64,000 nt of DNA, taken from positions 124,001 to 188,000 of the forward strand of contig CALXLK010000004.1 in NCBI GenBank assembly GCA_944389175.1, given 5' to 3'. The DNA comes from an uncultured Opitutales bacterium. GTDB taxonomy: Bacteria; Verrucomicrobiota; Verrucomicrobiia; Opitutales; Intestinicryptomonadaceae. Below the pieces are notes generated by a model. The model had not been told where the DNA came from and searched no databases. It was given only the letters and a program-made list of their open reading frames with translations. A program made the position numbers and the translations under genes. This document shows positions 18,419 through 29,311 of the stretch, one piece after another. Numbering within the stretch: the stretch's first letter is position 1; each line of letters opens with the position of its first letter.

Positions 18419-19075
18419 CTAATGTTCTTCGTAGACCGTAGGGTCGGCAACGCCAGCCAAGGCAAAGGCCTCTTTGCGCTCCACGCAAGTGCCGCATTTG
18501 CCGCAGTGCAAATGCCCGCCCTTGTAGCACGACCACGTAAGGGAAAAATCGACCCCGAGCTGATCCCCCAATTTTACGATATCGGCCTTGGTCATGTTTA
18601 CGAAGGGCCTGCAGAGTTTAACGGGCCAATAGTGGCACAGGCGCAAGACGCCGTCGAGCGCGTCGGCAAACTCGGGACGGCAATCCGGATATATCGCGTG
18701 GTCACCCGAATGCGCCGCGTAGGCAACTTCATCAGTACCTAGCGATATCGCGCGGGCCGCGGCGATGGAAATCATAATCATATTCCTGTTGGGAACTACC
18801 GTGGACATCATGTTTTCGTCTTTATACCCACCCTCCGGGACATCAACGCCCGCATCGGTCAGGGAATTGCCGCCAAAGAGCGAAGTTATTGAGGTGAGGT
18901 TTGCGATATCGTAGGGCACGCCCAACTTTTTGCAGTTGGCCACGGCAAATTCGAGCTCTTTTTTATGCTTTTGCCCGTAGTCGAACATCAGCGCGGCAAA
19001 AGCCTTGCCGTTTGCCTTCAGATAATGCAGAAGCACGGTCGAATCGAGACCTCCCGAATATACTATTAAAGCCAT
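18419..19075 (-). CDS. queC: 7-cyano-7-deazaguanine synthase
   Basis: Converts 7-carboxy-7-deazaguanine to preQ0 with ATP and ammonia, in queuosine synthesis. The 218-residue protein is full length. The PP-loop SGGLDST (residues 7-13) binds ATP. MFDYGQKHKKEL and VPNRNMIMISIAAARA follow, and AAHSGDHAIYPDCRPEF is the substrate pocket. The zinc site has four Cys in SCYKGGHLHCGKCGTC near residue 195. No queD, queE or queF is adjacent, so the pathway is scattered. It ties in with tgt at 11218. Confidence 0.96.
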   Translation of the reverse strand: MALIVYSGGLDSTVLLHYLKANGKAFAALMFDYGQKHKKELEFAVANCKKLGVPYDIANLTSITSLFGGNSLTDAGVDVPEGGYKDENMMSTVVPNRNMIMISIAAARAISLGTDEVAYAAHSGDHAIYPDCRPEFADALDGVLRLCHYWPVKLCRPFVNMTKADIVKLGDQLGVDFSLTWSCYKGGHLHCGKCGTCVERKEAFALAGVADPTVYEEH

Positions 19076-19148
19076 CGGAAGCCAGAGTGTCCCTTTTTTG
19101 CGCGCATTTCAACACAAAAAATATTACTCTCGCACAGGCTAAAGTGCG

Positions 19149-19451
19149 TTAAAATTGCGCGAGGTACTTCAAACGCTCGTGATAGGAATCGGGCCGCCCC
19201 CTGAGCCATTGCATGTATTTGTCGAGGCATATTTCCACAAGCTCCACATTTATGCCGTATGTGCGCTTAAGGTAAATGGAAATGTCTATCATGGCCATGG
19301 TATAGGCTTTGTTGTCTGAAAACTCGGGCCTGAATATTTGCAAGGTTTTACTATCGTGGTAAATTGTTATTTTAAGTCTGTCGGGATAGCCGCCGATTTG
19401 TTTTCCCAACATCTCAATGTCGCGGCAAAATTTCGATTTTAATCTCTCCAT
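19149..19451 (-). CDS. Hypothetical protein, 100 residues
   Basis: Not recognised. The frame begins at ATG 19451 and encodes a mixed-charge soluble protein: a basic N-terminal helix (MERLKSKFCRDIEMLGKQ), a beta-like stretch RLKITIYHDSKTLQIF, and a helical C-terminal half with DISIYLKRTYGINVELVEI. No signal peptide, membrane segment or obvious motif. Codon use resembles its neighbours, and it sits 70 bases upstream of queC on the same strand, so they may share a transcript. No clear ribosome binding site was seen. Confidence 0.55.
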   Translation of the reverse strand: MERLKSKFCRDIEMLGKQIGGYPDRLKITIYHDSKTLQIFRPEFSDNKAYTMAMIDISIYLKRTYGINVELVEICLDKYMQWLRGRPDSYHERLKYLAQF

Positions 19452-19595
19452 AAGCAAAAATACAGTTTATAAACACGCCTGAAAAAAAAATGATTACGGT
19501 TCGAATCATTGCCTCAAAAATCGATTTTTTTATAAAATTTTCTCGATTTTTTTTAATATTATCGGAATTTTAACTAAATTTTAAAAATCAAAAAC

Positions 19596-20603
19596 ATGAA
19601 AAATACTATAGCCAAACTCTACGGCGGACTCTTTCTCGTCGCGCTAATAACGCTTGCAAGCTTCTACATAGCCGATACGCAAATAGCCAGTGACCTGAGC
19701 ATAAGCCCGCTTATAGTTGCAATTCTGCTGGGCTTTCTATACGCCAACACCGCGCCGAAAACGCCCGAAGATTGGCTGCCGGGAATCGCATTCGCGCAGA
19801 AGCGGATTTTGCGCATAGGAATAATATTTTTTGGATTTAGAATATCATTTCAAGATATAGCAAACGTGGGGCCTACGGCGCTAGTTCTCGACTGCGCCGT
19901 AGTATTGCTGATTTTTGTCGCCGGATATTTCATAGGCACGAAGCTCTTCGGCCTCGACCGCAGGCTCTCAACCATCATATCCTCAGGCAGCGCCATATGC
20001 GGAGCGGCCGCCGTAATGGCTACAGAACCCACAATCAAGGCCAAGCCCCACGAGACATCGCTTGCTGTGGCCACTGTCGTAATCTACGGGACAATAGCCA
20101 TGTTTTTATTTCCGCAGCTGCTTAAATTTACCGGCCTCGACGCCCACAACGCAGGCATAGCCCTCGGGGCGACCGTGCACGAGGTCGCCCAAGTGGTGGC
20201 GGCAGGCAGCGCCATATCGATGCAGGCTACCGAAACCGCCGTAATTGTAAAGCTCACCCGCGTTATGCTTCTGGTCCCCGCAATAGTGGTTCTTGGCGGC
20301 ATATTTGCAGAACCGACCCAAAAGAACGAAAGCCGACTCAAGATTTACCTGTCCGCATTCCCCTATTTTGCGATGGGCTTTGTGCTGGTTAGCGCATTTA
20401 ATTCCCTCGACCTGCTCCCGCAAAACATAAAGGAAATAATCATTAACATCGACACGTTCCTGCTCGCCATGGCAATGGCCGCCCTCGGAGTCTCTACCAA
20501 CTTCAAAAGCATTAAGGCAGTCGGAATAAAACCCTTTCTTTTGGCCGGGGCTCTGTTTGTAATTCTGGCCCTCGTTCTGATGTCGACTCCCCTATTTTTA
20601 TAA
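19596..20603 (+). CDS. YeiH/UPF0324-type integral membrane protein
   Basis: A 335-residue membrane protein with about ten hydrophobic helices, of the YeiH (conserved hypothetical 698) family. Hallmarks are SPLIVAILLGFLYANT, the RIGIIFFGFRISFQDI block, SSGSAICGAAAVMA with the Gly/Ala-rich turn, and GATVHEVAQVVAAGSAI. Family members are predicted transporters; some sulfur-related roles have been proposed, but the substrate is not established. The gene stands alone after an AT-rich promoter region and ends at a strong terminator shared with convergent kdsA. Confidence 0.9.
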   Translation: MKNTIAKLYGGLFLVALITLASFYIADTQIASDLSISPLIVAILLGFLYANTAPKTPEDWLPGIAFAQKRILRIGIIFFGFRISFQDIANVGPTALVLDCAVVLLIFVAGYFIGTKLFGLDRRLSTIISSGSAICGAAAVMATEPTIKAKPHETSLAVATVVIYGTIAMFLFPQLLKFTGLDAHNAGIALGATVHEVAQVVAAGSAISMQATETAVIVKLTRVMLLVPAIVVLGGIFAEPTQKNESRLKIYLSAFPYFAMGFVLVSAFNSLDLLPQNIKEIIINIDTFLLAMAMAALGVSTNFKSIKAVGIKPFLLAGALFVILALVLMSTPLFL

Positions 20604-20617
20604 TATCTACCCCCGAC

Positions 20618-20649
20618 AAAAAAAGGCGCCCCCAGGCGCCTTTTTTTTT
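20618..20649. terminator. Bidirectional terminator between yeiH-like gene and kdsA
   Basis: Arms ggcgcc (20625-20630 and 20635-20640) with loop ccca, flanked by A7 and T9. It lies between two convergent genes. Confidence 0.9.
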
Positions 20650-20672
20650 GTTCCGATTAAACGGCATAAGCT

Positions 20673-21476
20673 TTACTTTTGCCGAACCGCACTATGAATT
20701 CTCAGACATTTCAAGACGAGTTGCTCAAGCCTATCCAGCGGCCATTGCGTAGCCGCGTCGCTTAGCGCCTTCTCGGGGTTCGGATGGGTCTCTATGAAGA
20801 TGCCGTCCGCCCCCGCCGCCATGGCAGCCAAGGCAAGCGGTTCCACAAAGCGCCTGTCTCCGCCGCTCACCCCACCCGCGGCGCTTGGCAACTGGGTCGA
20901 GTGCGTGGCGTCGATTAAAGTGGGCGCGCCGTTCTCGGCCATTATGGGAAAAGAGCGCATATCCACGACGAGGTTGCCGTATCCAAAAGTCGTCCCCCTG
21001 TCGGTCTGCCATGTTTCGGCGCAACCAGAGCGGCGCATCTTTTCCACGACGTACTTCATGTCTCCGGGCGCCATAAATTGGCCTTTTTTTACATTGACGG
21101 TCCTCCCGGTGCGCGCCGCGGCGACAAGCAAATCCGTCTGTCTCGACAAAAATGCGGGTATTTGGATCGCCTGGCACACCTGCCCCACCTTTTTGCACTG
21201 GCAGCTTTCATGGACATCTGTTATCACGGGCAATGAAAATTCCCTGCCGACCTCCGAAAGAATCTCAAGCCCCTCGTCTATGCCGGGCCCGCGGGGACTG
21301 CTTAAAGACGTCCTGTTGGCCTTGTCAAAACTGCCCTTGAACACAACGGTCAGCCTGTCCCCGTATTTCCGGGCCAACTCCGCCACTGCCTCGGCGACCT
21401 TAAAGCTAAGATCCCTACATTCCAGAGAGCATGGCCCCGCAATTAAAAGCATTTTGTTTCTGTCTGTAAAAATCAT
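20673..21476 (-). CDS. kdsA: 3-deoxy-8-phosphooctulonate synthase
   Basis: Condenses phosphoenolpyruvate with arabinose-5-phosphate to KDO-8-phosphate for lipopolysaccharide inner core; its presence supports a Gram-negative envelope. The 267-residue protein has [10 protein letters not shown] near the start, [53 protein letters not shown], and [15 protein letters not shown] (metal and PEP ligands). The Cys at AGPCSLE suggests the metal-dependent type, by analogy with class II enzymes. The start at 21476 is supported by aaagg seven bases upstream. It follows pyrG on the same strand after a structured spacer. Confidence 0.96.
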   Translation of the reverse strand: MIFTDRNKMLLIAGPCSLECRDLSFKVAEAVAELARKYGDRLTVVFKGSFDKANRTSLSSPRGPGIDEGLEILSEVGREFSLPVITDVHESCQCKKVGQVCQAIQIPAFLSRQTDLLVAAARTGRTVNVKKGQFMAPGDMKYVVEKMRRSGCAETWQTDRGTTFGYGNLVVDMRSFPIMAENGAPTLIDATHSTQLPSAAGGVSGGDRRFVEPLALAAMAAGADGIFIETHPNPEKALSDAATQWPLDRLEQLVLKCLRIHSAVRQK

Positions 21477-21501
21477 AGAAGAGCCTTTTGTTTGAAATGA
21501 C

Positions 21502-21540
21502 GCCGCTTTGCCTCTCGATAGAGTCTCCCGACAAAGCGGC
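21502..21540 (-). promoter_or_regulatory. Nested hairpin between pyrG and kdsA
   Basis: Arms gccgctttg (21502-21510) and caaagcggc (21532-21540) pair perfectly and enclose a second stem ctct-cgat-agag. No T-run follows on the minus strand, so it is unlikely to be a simple terminator and may tune kdsA expression or protect an RNA end. Confidence 0.4.
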
Positions 21541-21551
21541 AAAAAGCCGAA

Positions 21552-23634
<2,083 letters not shown>

Positions 23635-23659
23635 AAAAAAAGCGCGGCAAGAGCCGCGC
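23635..23659 (-). terminator. Rho-independent terminator of the prepilin gene
   Basis: Minus-strand stem gcgcggc-tctt-gccgcgc followed by seven T, 22 bases past the stop. Confidence 0.92.
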
Positions 23660-23680
23660 CATGGGAAAAGAACCGATTGA

Positions 23681-24424
23681 CTATTCTTCGTCGGAACCGC
23701 CGCCGTCGCCGTAGTCTTCGGCGATAGCCTGAACGTTGGACTTTAGAATATTCTTGGAACCGCCCCTGATTGCGCTGGCGATATTAAACGTTCTGAAAGT
23801 CTTGTTGTAGACATTGAGGATGCCCTGCCCGCTCTCCTCGTCCTTGAGGCTCGAATACCACTCCACGTGGGCGTCGACAAAGGCTATGTGGCCGCCTTCG
23901 GAACCAAACACTCCAGTTTCTTCATCCCAAACGCCGCTGGACTTCAAGCCGCGCGTCCAAACCAGCGGGGTGGTTGCCTTTGCGTTTGTGGGGACGTTGT
24001 TGGCGACTTCCCAGCTTATCGGGAACACCTTAAACTCGGGGTTTATCTTCGATATTGTGCCGACCTTGTTAACCACGGAAATGGGCATCGGGTTCGAGCT
24101 TCTGACCGAAGCTACGAGAGGGTCGAAGTCCAAAATCCAGATCTGGGGATTGTTGAGATCCTGCTTGTCGGCGAGAACCTTTATCCACTCGTAAATATTG
24201 GGCTTATTGATAACCCTGGTATGCGATCCCGTCTTGGCGTACGACATCCACGCGTTTGCGATGTTTCTTGCGTTGTTCATCGACTTAACCTGACTGCCTA
24301 CCCCCAGAACCTTCGTCAACGACGGGAAAATCAAGCCCGCCAAAACGCCGATGATGGCGATAACAATCAACAATTCAACGAGAGTGAAAGCCCTCGAACC
24401 ATTTTTTTTGATAGATTTTTGCAT
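23681..24424 (-). CDS. Type IV prepilin-like protein with N-methylation motif
   Basis: A 247-residue secreted subunit. Residues 1-13 are a short basic leader, then RAFTLVELLIVIAIIGVLAGLIFPSL: the class III signal with Phe at +1 and Glu at +5, cleaved and methylated by a prepilin peptidase. The -1 residue is Ala rather than Gly, which occurs but is less usual. The C-terminal part has EGGHIAFVDAHVEWYSS, a strand-turn block typical of the xcpT/DUF1559-like pseudopilins expanded in Verrucomicrobia. The tail is acidic and glycine-rich. The PilB/PilC-type assembly genes lie 14 kb away. Start at 24424 gives the conserved leader; the upstream codons in frame look untranslated. Confidence 0.9.
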   Translation of the reverse strand: MQKSIKKNGSRAFTLVELLIVIAIIGVLAGLIFPSLTKVLGVGSQVKSMNNARNIANAWMSYAKTGSHTRVINKPNIYEWIKVLADKQDLNNPQIWILDFDPLVASVRSSNPMPISVVNKVGTISKINPEFKVFPISWEVANNVPTNAKATTPLVWTRGLKSSGVWDEETGVFGSEGGHIAFVDAHVEWYSSLKDEESGQGILNVYNKTFRTFNIASAIRGGSKNILKSNVQAIAEDYGDGGGSDEE

Positions 24425-24588
24425 ATTATTTACTCTGTGTTTTTTAAAGTTAGGGGTAATTGAAGTGCGGGTCAAATAGAAGCCCCGTCGCTTAATAGAC
24501 TTTCACAAAGTCCGCCTTTTTGCAAGAATATTTTGATTGCAGCCCCATAATAATAATTTCTACGCCGCGTGCGTATTGTCTTGAAATT

Positions 24589-24617
24589 TTGAAAAAAATG
24601 GGCAAACAAGGTCTAAT
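24589..24617 (+). promoter_or_regulatory. Candidate mgtE promoter
   Basis: TTGAAA (24589-24594), 17-bp spacer, TCTAAT (24612-24617), 23 bases before the mgtE start. Confidence 0.5.
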
Positions 24618-24640
24618 AGTTTACAACCCCGGAAACAACC

Positions 24641-26029
24641 ATGGCGCGCGAAGAAGAAATTAAGGATATCCAGCCCGATATCGGCTATTCGCTCGAAGAA
24701 CTCGTCAGCTTCTCGACAAACGACGAGCTGGATAAAATCGACAGCCGTAAACTTGCCGATACGAACCCGAGGACGGTGGCGCTCTTCCTCGAGCGCATCG
24801 ACGTGGATAGGCAGCGCGCCGTGCTGCGGCGTTTCAGTCCGGAAAAGGTCTCCGAGGTGGTCTCGGAGATGGATCCCGAACTTTCCGCGGAGCTCGTCTC
24901 GGAAATGCGCGAATTCCGCGCGGTATCGGTTCTAAACGAACTTGAACCCGACGACGCAGCCGATATTGTCAGAGGGCTCGAAGACGAGGATAAAGACCGC
25001 CTCCTAAAGGGAATGCAGCGCGACAATCCCGAGTCTGTCGAAGACATCAAAGAGCTTCTCGAATATCCCGAGGACACTGCCGGAGCAATAATGAACCCCC
25101 ACGTGGCCACGCTCAACAACACCATGACGATAGAGGAGGCCATTTCGAGCGTCAGGCAAATGCGCGACGAATACGAGAACATATACTATCTGTACGTCGT
25201 AAACTCGGAAAATGTCTTGGTGGGAGTCCTTTCCCTGCGCAACCTGCTTTTGGCTCCGAGGGGGGCAAAAATAGAAAACATAATGGCAAAGACGCTAATA
25301 GGCCTGCTGGCTCCGACTATGGACAAGGAGGTCGTAGCCCAAATTATGGCAGATACCGATTACCACACTCTGCCCGTCGTAAGCGACAGCGGGCAGCTGC
25401 TGGGCATCATAACCCACGACGACGTCATCGACATTATGATAGAGGAAGGCACCGAAGACATGCAAAAGCTCGCCGGCGCCGGCGCCGACGAAGGCCTGTT
25501 CGACCCGATCCCTCTGAGCATGAAACAGCGGATACCCTGGCTGCTTGTAAACCTCATCACCGCATTCGTAGCCTCCGCGATAGTCGGCCTTTTTGACAAA
25601 AACATAGCCCTTCTTCCGCTTCTTGCCGTATTCATGCCTATAATAGCGGGAATAGGCGGAAACACGGGCGCGCAGACGCTCGCCGTTACGGTGAGGTCTC
25701 TGGCGCTGGGGGAAGTCGGGGTATTTGACCGCGGCAGGGTCTGCCTGCGCGAGGCCGGCAAGGGATTGTTAAACGGCCTTATAATCGGGGCTCTCGGCGC
25801 GCTCATCGCGCTTGCTACGACGTTTCGCTTAGACTTCGCCCTGATTGTGTGGGCCTCGATGCTGATAAACATGGCCCTCGGCGGCTTCATGGGCAGCTAC
25901 ATTCCCTTTACCCTAAAAAAGCATGGACTCGACCCGGCGAGCGGCTCTTCCGTATTTGCAACCGGCGTAACCGACAGCGGCGGCTTCTTCATTTTCCTCG
26001 GCCTCGGATCCCTGTTTCTGCTTAAGTAG
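24641..26029 (+). CDS. mgtE: Magnesium transporter MgtE
   Basis: Inner-membrane Mg2+ channel of 462 residues. Residues 15-135 are the acidic MgtE N-domain of superhelical repeats (ELVSEMREF, ELEPDDAADIVRGLEDED). Residues 140-265 are paired CBS domains (YPEDTAGAIMNPHVATLNNT..., DTDYHTLPVVSDSGQLLGIITHDD). The C-terminal part has five membrane helices, with RIPWLLVNLITAF and FMPIIAGIGGNTGAQTLAVTVR, the signature of the pore and gate. The cytosolic domains sense Mg2+ and close the pore. Alone, with its own promoter and terminator. Confidence 0.97.
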   Translation: MAREEEIKDIQPDIGYSLEELVSFSTNDELDKIDSRKLADTNPRTVALFLERIDVDRQRAVLRRFSPEKVSEVVSEMDPELSAELVSEMREFRAVSVLNELEPDDAADIVRGLEDEDKDRLLKGMQRDNPESVEDIKELLEYPEDTAGAIMNPHVATLNNTMTIEEAISSVRQMRDEYENIYYLYVVNSENVLVGVLSLRNLLLAPRGAKIENIMAKTLIGLLAPTMDKEVVAQIMADTDYHTLPVVSDSGQLLGIITHDDVIDIMIEEGTEDMQKLAGAGADEGLFDPIPLSMKQRIPWLLVNLITAFVASAIVGLFDKNIALLPLLAVFMPIIAGIGGNTGAQTLAVTVRSLALGEVGVFDRGRVCLREAGKGLLNGLIIGALGALIALATTFRLDFALIVWASMLINMALGGFMGSYIPFTLKKHGLDPASGSSVFATGVTDSGGFFIFLGLGSLFLLK

Positions 26030-26048
26030 ACTCTTTCAAAACATTCGG

Positions 26049-26076
26049 CGGCAATTGTGTTTTGCCGTTTTTTTTT
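26049..26076 (+). terminator. Terminator of mgtE
   Basis: Stem cggcaa/ttgccg with a 7-nt loop followed by nine T, 20 bases after the stop. Confidence 0.88.
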
Positions 26077-26088
26077 ACGCCAAGAAAG

Positions 26089-26117
26089 TTGACATTTTTC
26101 CAAAGCGCATTTACAAA
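26089..26117 (+). promoter_or_regulatory. Strong candidate promoter of a 51-aa protein gene
   Basis: Perfect -35 TTGACA (26089-26094), 17-bp spacer and -10 TACAAA (26112-26117), 23 bases before an ATG. Confidence 0.6.
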
Positions 26118-26140
26118 GCGCGGATAAACTAAAAAATATC

Positions 26141-26296
26141 ATGGCAGAAGCTACTACTACAACACCGAAAGAAAGCCGCGAATGCGGAAAAGGCGAAACA
26201 ATTAGGCGCGGGGCCGACATTCAAAAGTACGTTGACAACTACGACAAAATTTTCAGGCATACAAATTCCTCAAAAAAGTGCCGCCGCGAAAAATAA
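26141..26296 (+). CDS. Small protein of 51 residues, function unknown
   Basis: An ATG 23 bases after a good promoter opens a 51-codon frame with its own terminator, so it looks like a real, separate gene too short for most callers. The protein starts with MAEATTTTPKES, then a basic, Cys-containing part (CGKGETIRRGADIQKYVDN), and ends in a Lys/Arg-rich tail (SSKKCRREK). It is hydrophilic with no membrane segment or signal peptide. Two Cys and many basic residues would allow nucleic acid or metal binding, but no family is recognised. No strong ribosome binding site is present (ctaaaaaatatc precedes the ATG). Confidence 0.6.
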   Translation: MAEATTTTPKESRECGKGETIRRGADIQKYVDNYDKIFRHTNSSKKCRREK

Positions 26297-26321
26297 TCGC
26301 CCTCGTCTTTAAAAGCGCGAA

Positions 26322-26357
26322 ACGGGCAAAGAATGCGGGCGCTGGCCCGTTTTTTTT
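26322..26357 (+). terminator. Terminator after the small protein gene
   Basis: acgggc (26322-26327) can pair with gcccgt (26345-26350), or a tighter cggg-cgctgg-cccg stem can form; eight T follow. It lies 26 bases past the small gene's stop. Confidence 0.8.
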
Positions 26358-26620
26358 GTAAGAGAAGATTTCTTGAGCGCATGCGCGAAGAAAGCTCGTG
26401 GGAAAACTTGCCGCACCTTCCCAGCGGCTTATCGGCCTCAAGGCAAATTATGACGGCCAAAAAACAAAAAAGAGAATTTTTGCATGCACTGCCTGCGCCG
26501 CTTTTTCCTTTGAAGGAAGCCAGTTTAATTACTTTGCGTGCGCAAGCCCCCGAAAATAAGCGCGGCGGGCCCGAAATATTGAAAGCGTTGGCGGCAAAGT
26601 AGCGCGGCGGCGCGCAAAGA
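26358..26620. other. Spacer, no gene recognised
   Basis: An open plus-strand frame crosses it but overlaps the terminator and lacks a ribosome binding site. Nothing else stands out. Confidence 0.4.
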
Positions 26621-27604
26621 CTAATTGCGGCGTATAAACTCTCCAAATTCGCAAAGCGCCCTCTCGTATGCGCCGTCCATCGACTTCTGCGTAATAAAGG
26701 CGTGCACAGCGCCCTCAAAGCACACATACCTGGACTTTGACAAATTTGAGAGCTTGGCGTAAAACTCCTGGGCTTCGTCGCGCAAGATGTCGCATTCGCC
26801 CATCACTATAAGCGAAGGCGGAAGGCCGGAGAGATTTTTGTTCAACAGCGACGCACCCTCGAGAGATTTTTCATCCGGGGCGTAAGCCTTTATAAAGAGC
26901 TCCATCAACTCTCCGTTTAGCGAATAGCCTTCGCCGAAGATATTAAATGTCTTTCGCTCTCTCGTCGATATCAAGTCGGTCGGAGGATAAAAGGCAATCA
27001 CCCCGGCTGGCATGGGCGCGGCATCGTCGCGCAAGTCTATGGCGAGGTGAAAAGCCAAATGTCCGCCGGAGCTATCCCCCGCCAAAAATATCTTTTCCAC
27101 ATCTATTCCCAAACGCCCGCCATTTTCAAGCATCCACCCGTATGCGCGCTTTGCGTCGATACAGGAGGCCGGGTACTTGTTCTCGGGAGCAAGACGGTAG
27201 TCGGGAGCCACAACTACGAGGTCCTCCCTCAAGACGATATCCCTGCAGAAGCGCTCGCATGTCTCCGGGCTGTTGATAGCCCAGCCGCCCCCGTGCAAGT
27301 ACAATACGGCCCTTCTCTGAGTCTTGGCCCCAGACTTCGGCCGATAAATGCGCATGCGGTTGAGATCTTTTGAAAAGACCTCGTCGAGCCGGACCGAAGA
27401 TAGGTCGTATTCGGAGATTCTGCGCTTGCTGCGAACCTGCTCAAGGTCCGCGCTATCGCCTGCAATGGCTTTCTCGAGCGCCCTTTTCTGAAAATTTAAA
27501 AAGTCTGCCGAATAGGAGTTTTTCAAAAATTCCGCCGCTTCGTCAGAAGGCCTTGCCATGGTGTAAGGGCGACCGACCCCGTTGAACGTGTAGTAGCTTT
27601 GCAT
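26621..27604 (-). CDS. Alpha/beta hydrolase of the hormone-sensitive-lipase type
   Basis: A 327-residue cytoplasmic esterase. The oxyanion-hole motif HGGGW is near residue 104, the nucleophile elbow GDSSGGH near 175 and the catalytic His in FEGAVHAFI near 295, with Asp in GECDILRDEA. PDYRLAPENKYPA is the usual family strand. It probably acts on short esters; the natural substrate is unknown. It starts 11 bases after metY with an aaagg site upstream of the ATG, so the two genes share a transcript. An attractive guess is a role around acylated homoserine, but nothing in the sequence proves it. Confidence 0.9.
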   Translation of the reverse strand: MQSYYTFNGVGRPYTMARPSDEAAEFLKNSYSADFLNFQKRALEKAIAGDSADLEQVRSKRRISEYDLSSVRLDEVFSKDLNRMRIYRPKSGAKTQRRAVLYLHGGGWAINSPETCERFCRDIVLREDLVVVAPDYRLAPENKYPASCIDAKRAYGWMLENGGRLGIDVEKIFLAGDSSGGHLAFHLAIDLRDDAAPMPAGVIAFYPPTDLISTRERKTFNIFGEGYSLNGELMELFIKAYAPDEKSLEGASLLNKNLSGLPPSLIVMGECDILRDEAQEFYAKLSNLSKSRYVCFEGAVHAFITQKSMDGAYERALCEFGEFIRRN

Positions 27605-27615
27605 TTATTACCTTT

Positions 27616-28896
27616 CTATAAGACTTCATCGAGAGCCTCTTTTATATCTTCGACATTTTCAAGCCCTATTGAAAGGCGAAGCAGCTCGGGCGTCAGGCCG
27701 CCCTGGGCTTGGCGCTCGGCGGAAAGCTGCCCGTGAGAGGTGCTCGCGGGATGCAGAATAAGGCTCTTTGAATCTCCGACATTGGCGACATTGCTAAATA
27801 GGCTTATGTTGTCGACAACCCTGATAGCCGCCTCGTATCCACCTTTGACGCCAAATACGACTACGCCTCCAAAACCGTTTTTCAAATATTTCTTTGCCAG
27901 CGGATAACTTGGATCGCCCGGCAGGCCCGGATACCTAACCCAATCCACCCGCTTGTGCGATTTTAGAAATTTTGCGACCTCCAAAGCGTTCTCGCTGTGG
28001 CGCCGTATTCTAAGCGGTAGGCTCTGAAGCCCCTGCAGAAATATCCACGCCGAATCCGGCGATAGCGTCGGCCCCAGATTCCGCAAGCCCACGGTTCTCA
28101 AACGCAATATGAAAGCCTGATTGTTCAGCTCTCCCAAATCGTGCGCGAACCTCATTCCGTGGTATCCGGAGTCGGGCTCGTTGTACAGGGCGAATTTTTT
28201 ATCGCTCCAATCGAAGTTGCCGGCGTCGATGACGGCACCGCCTATTGCCGTGCCGTGCCCGCCAATCCACTTTGAAAGTGAGTGAATGACGATGTTCGCG
28301 CCGCAGTCTATGCTCTTTATGAGCGTCGGCGGGGTAAATGTCGCGTCGACAATCAATGGAATGTGATGGCGTTTTGCTATTTTGGAATATCCTTCAATGT
28401 CGGCGACGTCGAGCGCGGGGTTGCCAAGGGTCTCTATGTAGATTGCCCTAGTGCGCTCGTTGATGGCCGCCTCAACTTGGGCGAAATCGTTTACGGGCGT
28501 AAAGTGCGTCCGTATGCCAAATTGCGGCAATATGCTTTCAAACTGGGTGTATGTGCCGCCGTATAGGTTGTTTGCGGCAACAAGCTCGTCTGAGGCGCGC
28601 AATATATTGGTAATGGTAAATGCTATGGCCGCAGTACCCGAGGCAAGCGACAATGCACCGACCCCACCCTCAAGGGCGGCAAGGCGCTTCTCCAAAACAT
28701 CGTTCGTGGGATTCATAAGCCGCGAGTAAATATTGCCGCGTTCCTTCAGTGCAAAGAGATCTGCCGCATGCTTGGCGCTCTTAAAATTATAGGCGGTAGT
28801 CCGATATACCGCAACCGCGCGCGAAAGCGTCGCTTCGTCGGGCTCTTGCCCGGCGTGCAAAGCCAAAGTCTCGGGTCTGTAATTCTTTTTTGCCAT
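27616..28896 (-). CDS. metY: O-acetylhomoserine aminocarboxypropyltransferase
   Basis: PLP enzyme of the Cys/Met metabolism family, 426 residues, that makes homocysteine directly from O-acetylhomoserine and sulfide. The start RPETLALHAGQEPDEATLSRAVAVYRTTAY is diagnostic. YSRLMNPTNDVLEKRLAALEGG is the substrate side, and the PLP lysine is in VIHSLSKWIGGHG. FVN-type replacement regions are as in MetY rather than MetB. The C-terminal LILHPASTSHGQLS and LLRLSIGLENVEDI complete the fold. A strong aaagga site precedes the ATG. A palindrome 160 bases upstream may be the operator. Confidence 0.96.
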   Translation of the reverse strand: MAKKNYRPETLALHAGQEPDEATLSRAVAVYRTTAYNFKSAKHAADLFALKERGNIYSRLMNPTNDVLEKRLAALEGGVGALSLASGTAAIAFTITNILRASDELVAANNLYGGTYTQFESILPQFGIRTHFTPVNDFAQVEAAINERTRAIYIETLGNPALDVADIEGYSKIAKRHHIPLIVDATFTPPTLIKSIDCGANIVIHSLSKWIGGHGTAIGGAVIDAGNFDWSDKKFALYNEPDSGYHGMRFAHDLGELNNQAFILRLRTVGLRNLGPTLSPDSAWIFLQGLQSLPLRIRRHSENALEVAKFLKSHKRVDWVRYPGLPGDPSYPLAKKYLKNGFGGVVVFGVKGGYEAAIRVVDNISLFSNVANVGDSKSLILHPASTSHGQLSAERQAQGGLTPELLRLSIGLENVEDIKEALDEVL

Positions 28897-29054
28897 GTCG
28901 TTCCTTTCTAATTGAGCTGTCCATCAACCCGCAACGGCGGCCTATTCGTTTATGTAGACTGCAACCGCCGCGCCGATAAAACTCAAACGCAGGCGGCAAC
29001 AACCACTTAGAAATAAAAGTACAGCCGGCCGTAAAATATAGCAGTATTAAATGT

Positions 29055-29069
29055 CTACCTTTATGGTAG
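29055..29069 (-). promoter_or_regulatory. Inverted repeat upstream of metY (candidate operator)
   Basis: ctacc-tttat-ggtag, perfect 5-bp arms in an AT-rich stretch. On the minus strand a TTGACT (about 29086-29091) sits just upstream with the palindrome in -10 position. It resembles sites of Rrf2-type repressors in general shape; the regulator is not identified. Confidence 0.4.
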
Positions 29070-29240
29070 TATTTATCCCCGAGTCAACGTTTTTGCAAAC
29101 GGCAACCAATAAATTTACTTTTTTTTACGACAAAATTTAGCGGGGCAATGTTGCCAAATTTGCCCGCGCCGAGTCTCCCCATTTAAAAATGCTATTTTTT
29201 ATAACTGAGATGAGCTTGATAAAAATAAGCATAAAAACGC

Positions 29241-29275
29241 AAAAAAGGCGCGGCCAAAATATCATTGGCCGCGCC
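29241..29275 (-). terminator. Terminator of the feo operon
   Basis: Minus-strand arms ggcgcggccaa and ttggccgcgcc (11 bp, 7-nt loop), then six T. It lies 37 bases past the stop of the small feo protein. Confidence 0.93.
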
Positions 29276-29311
29276 GCGCGCGTTATGCCGAGTGTTCTTA
29301 GTGGGCGTGCG

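Noticed and set aside
26333..26602. 89-codon plus-strand frame
   Set aside because: It begins inside the terminator of the small protein gene and has no ribosome binding site or known family.
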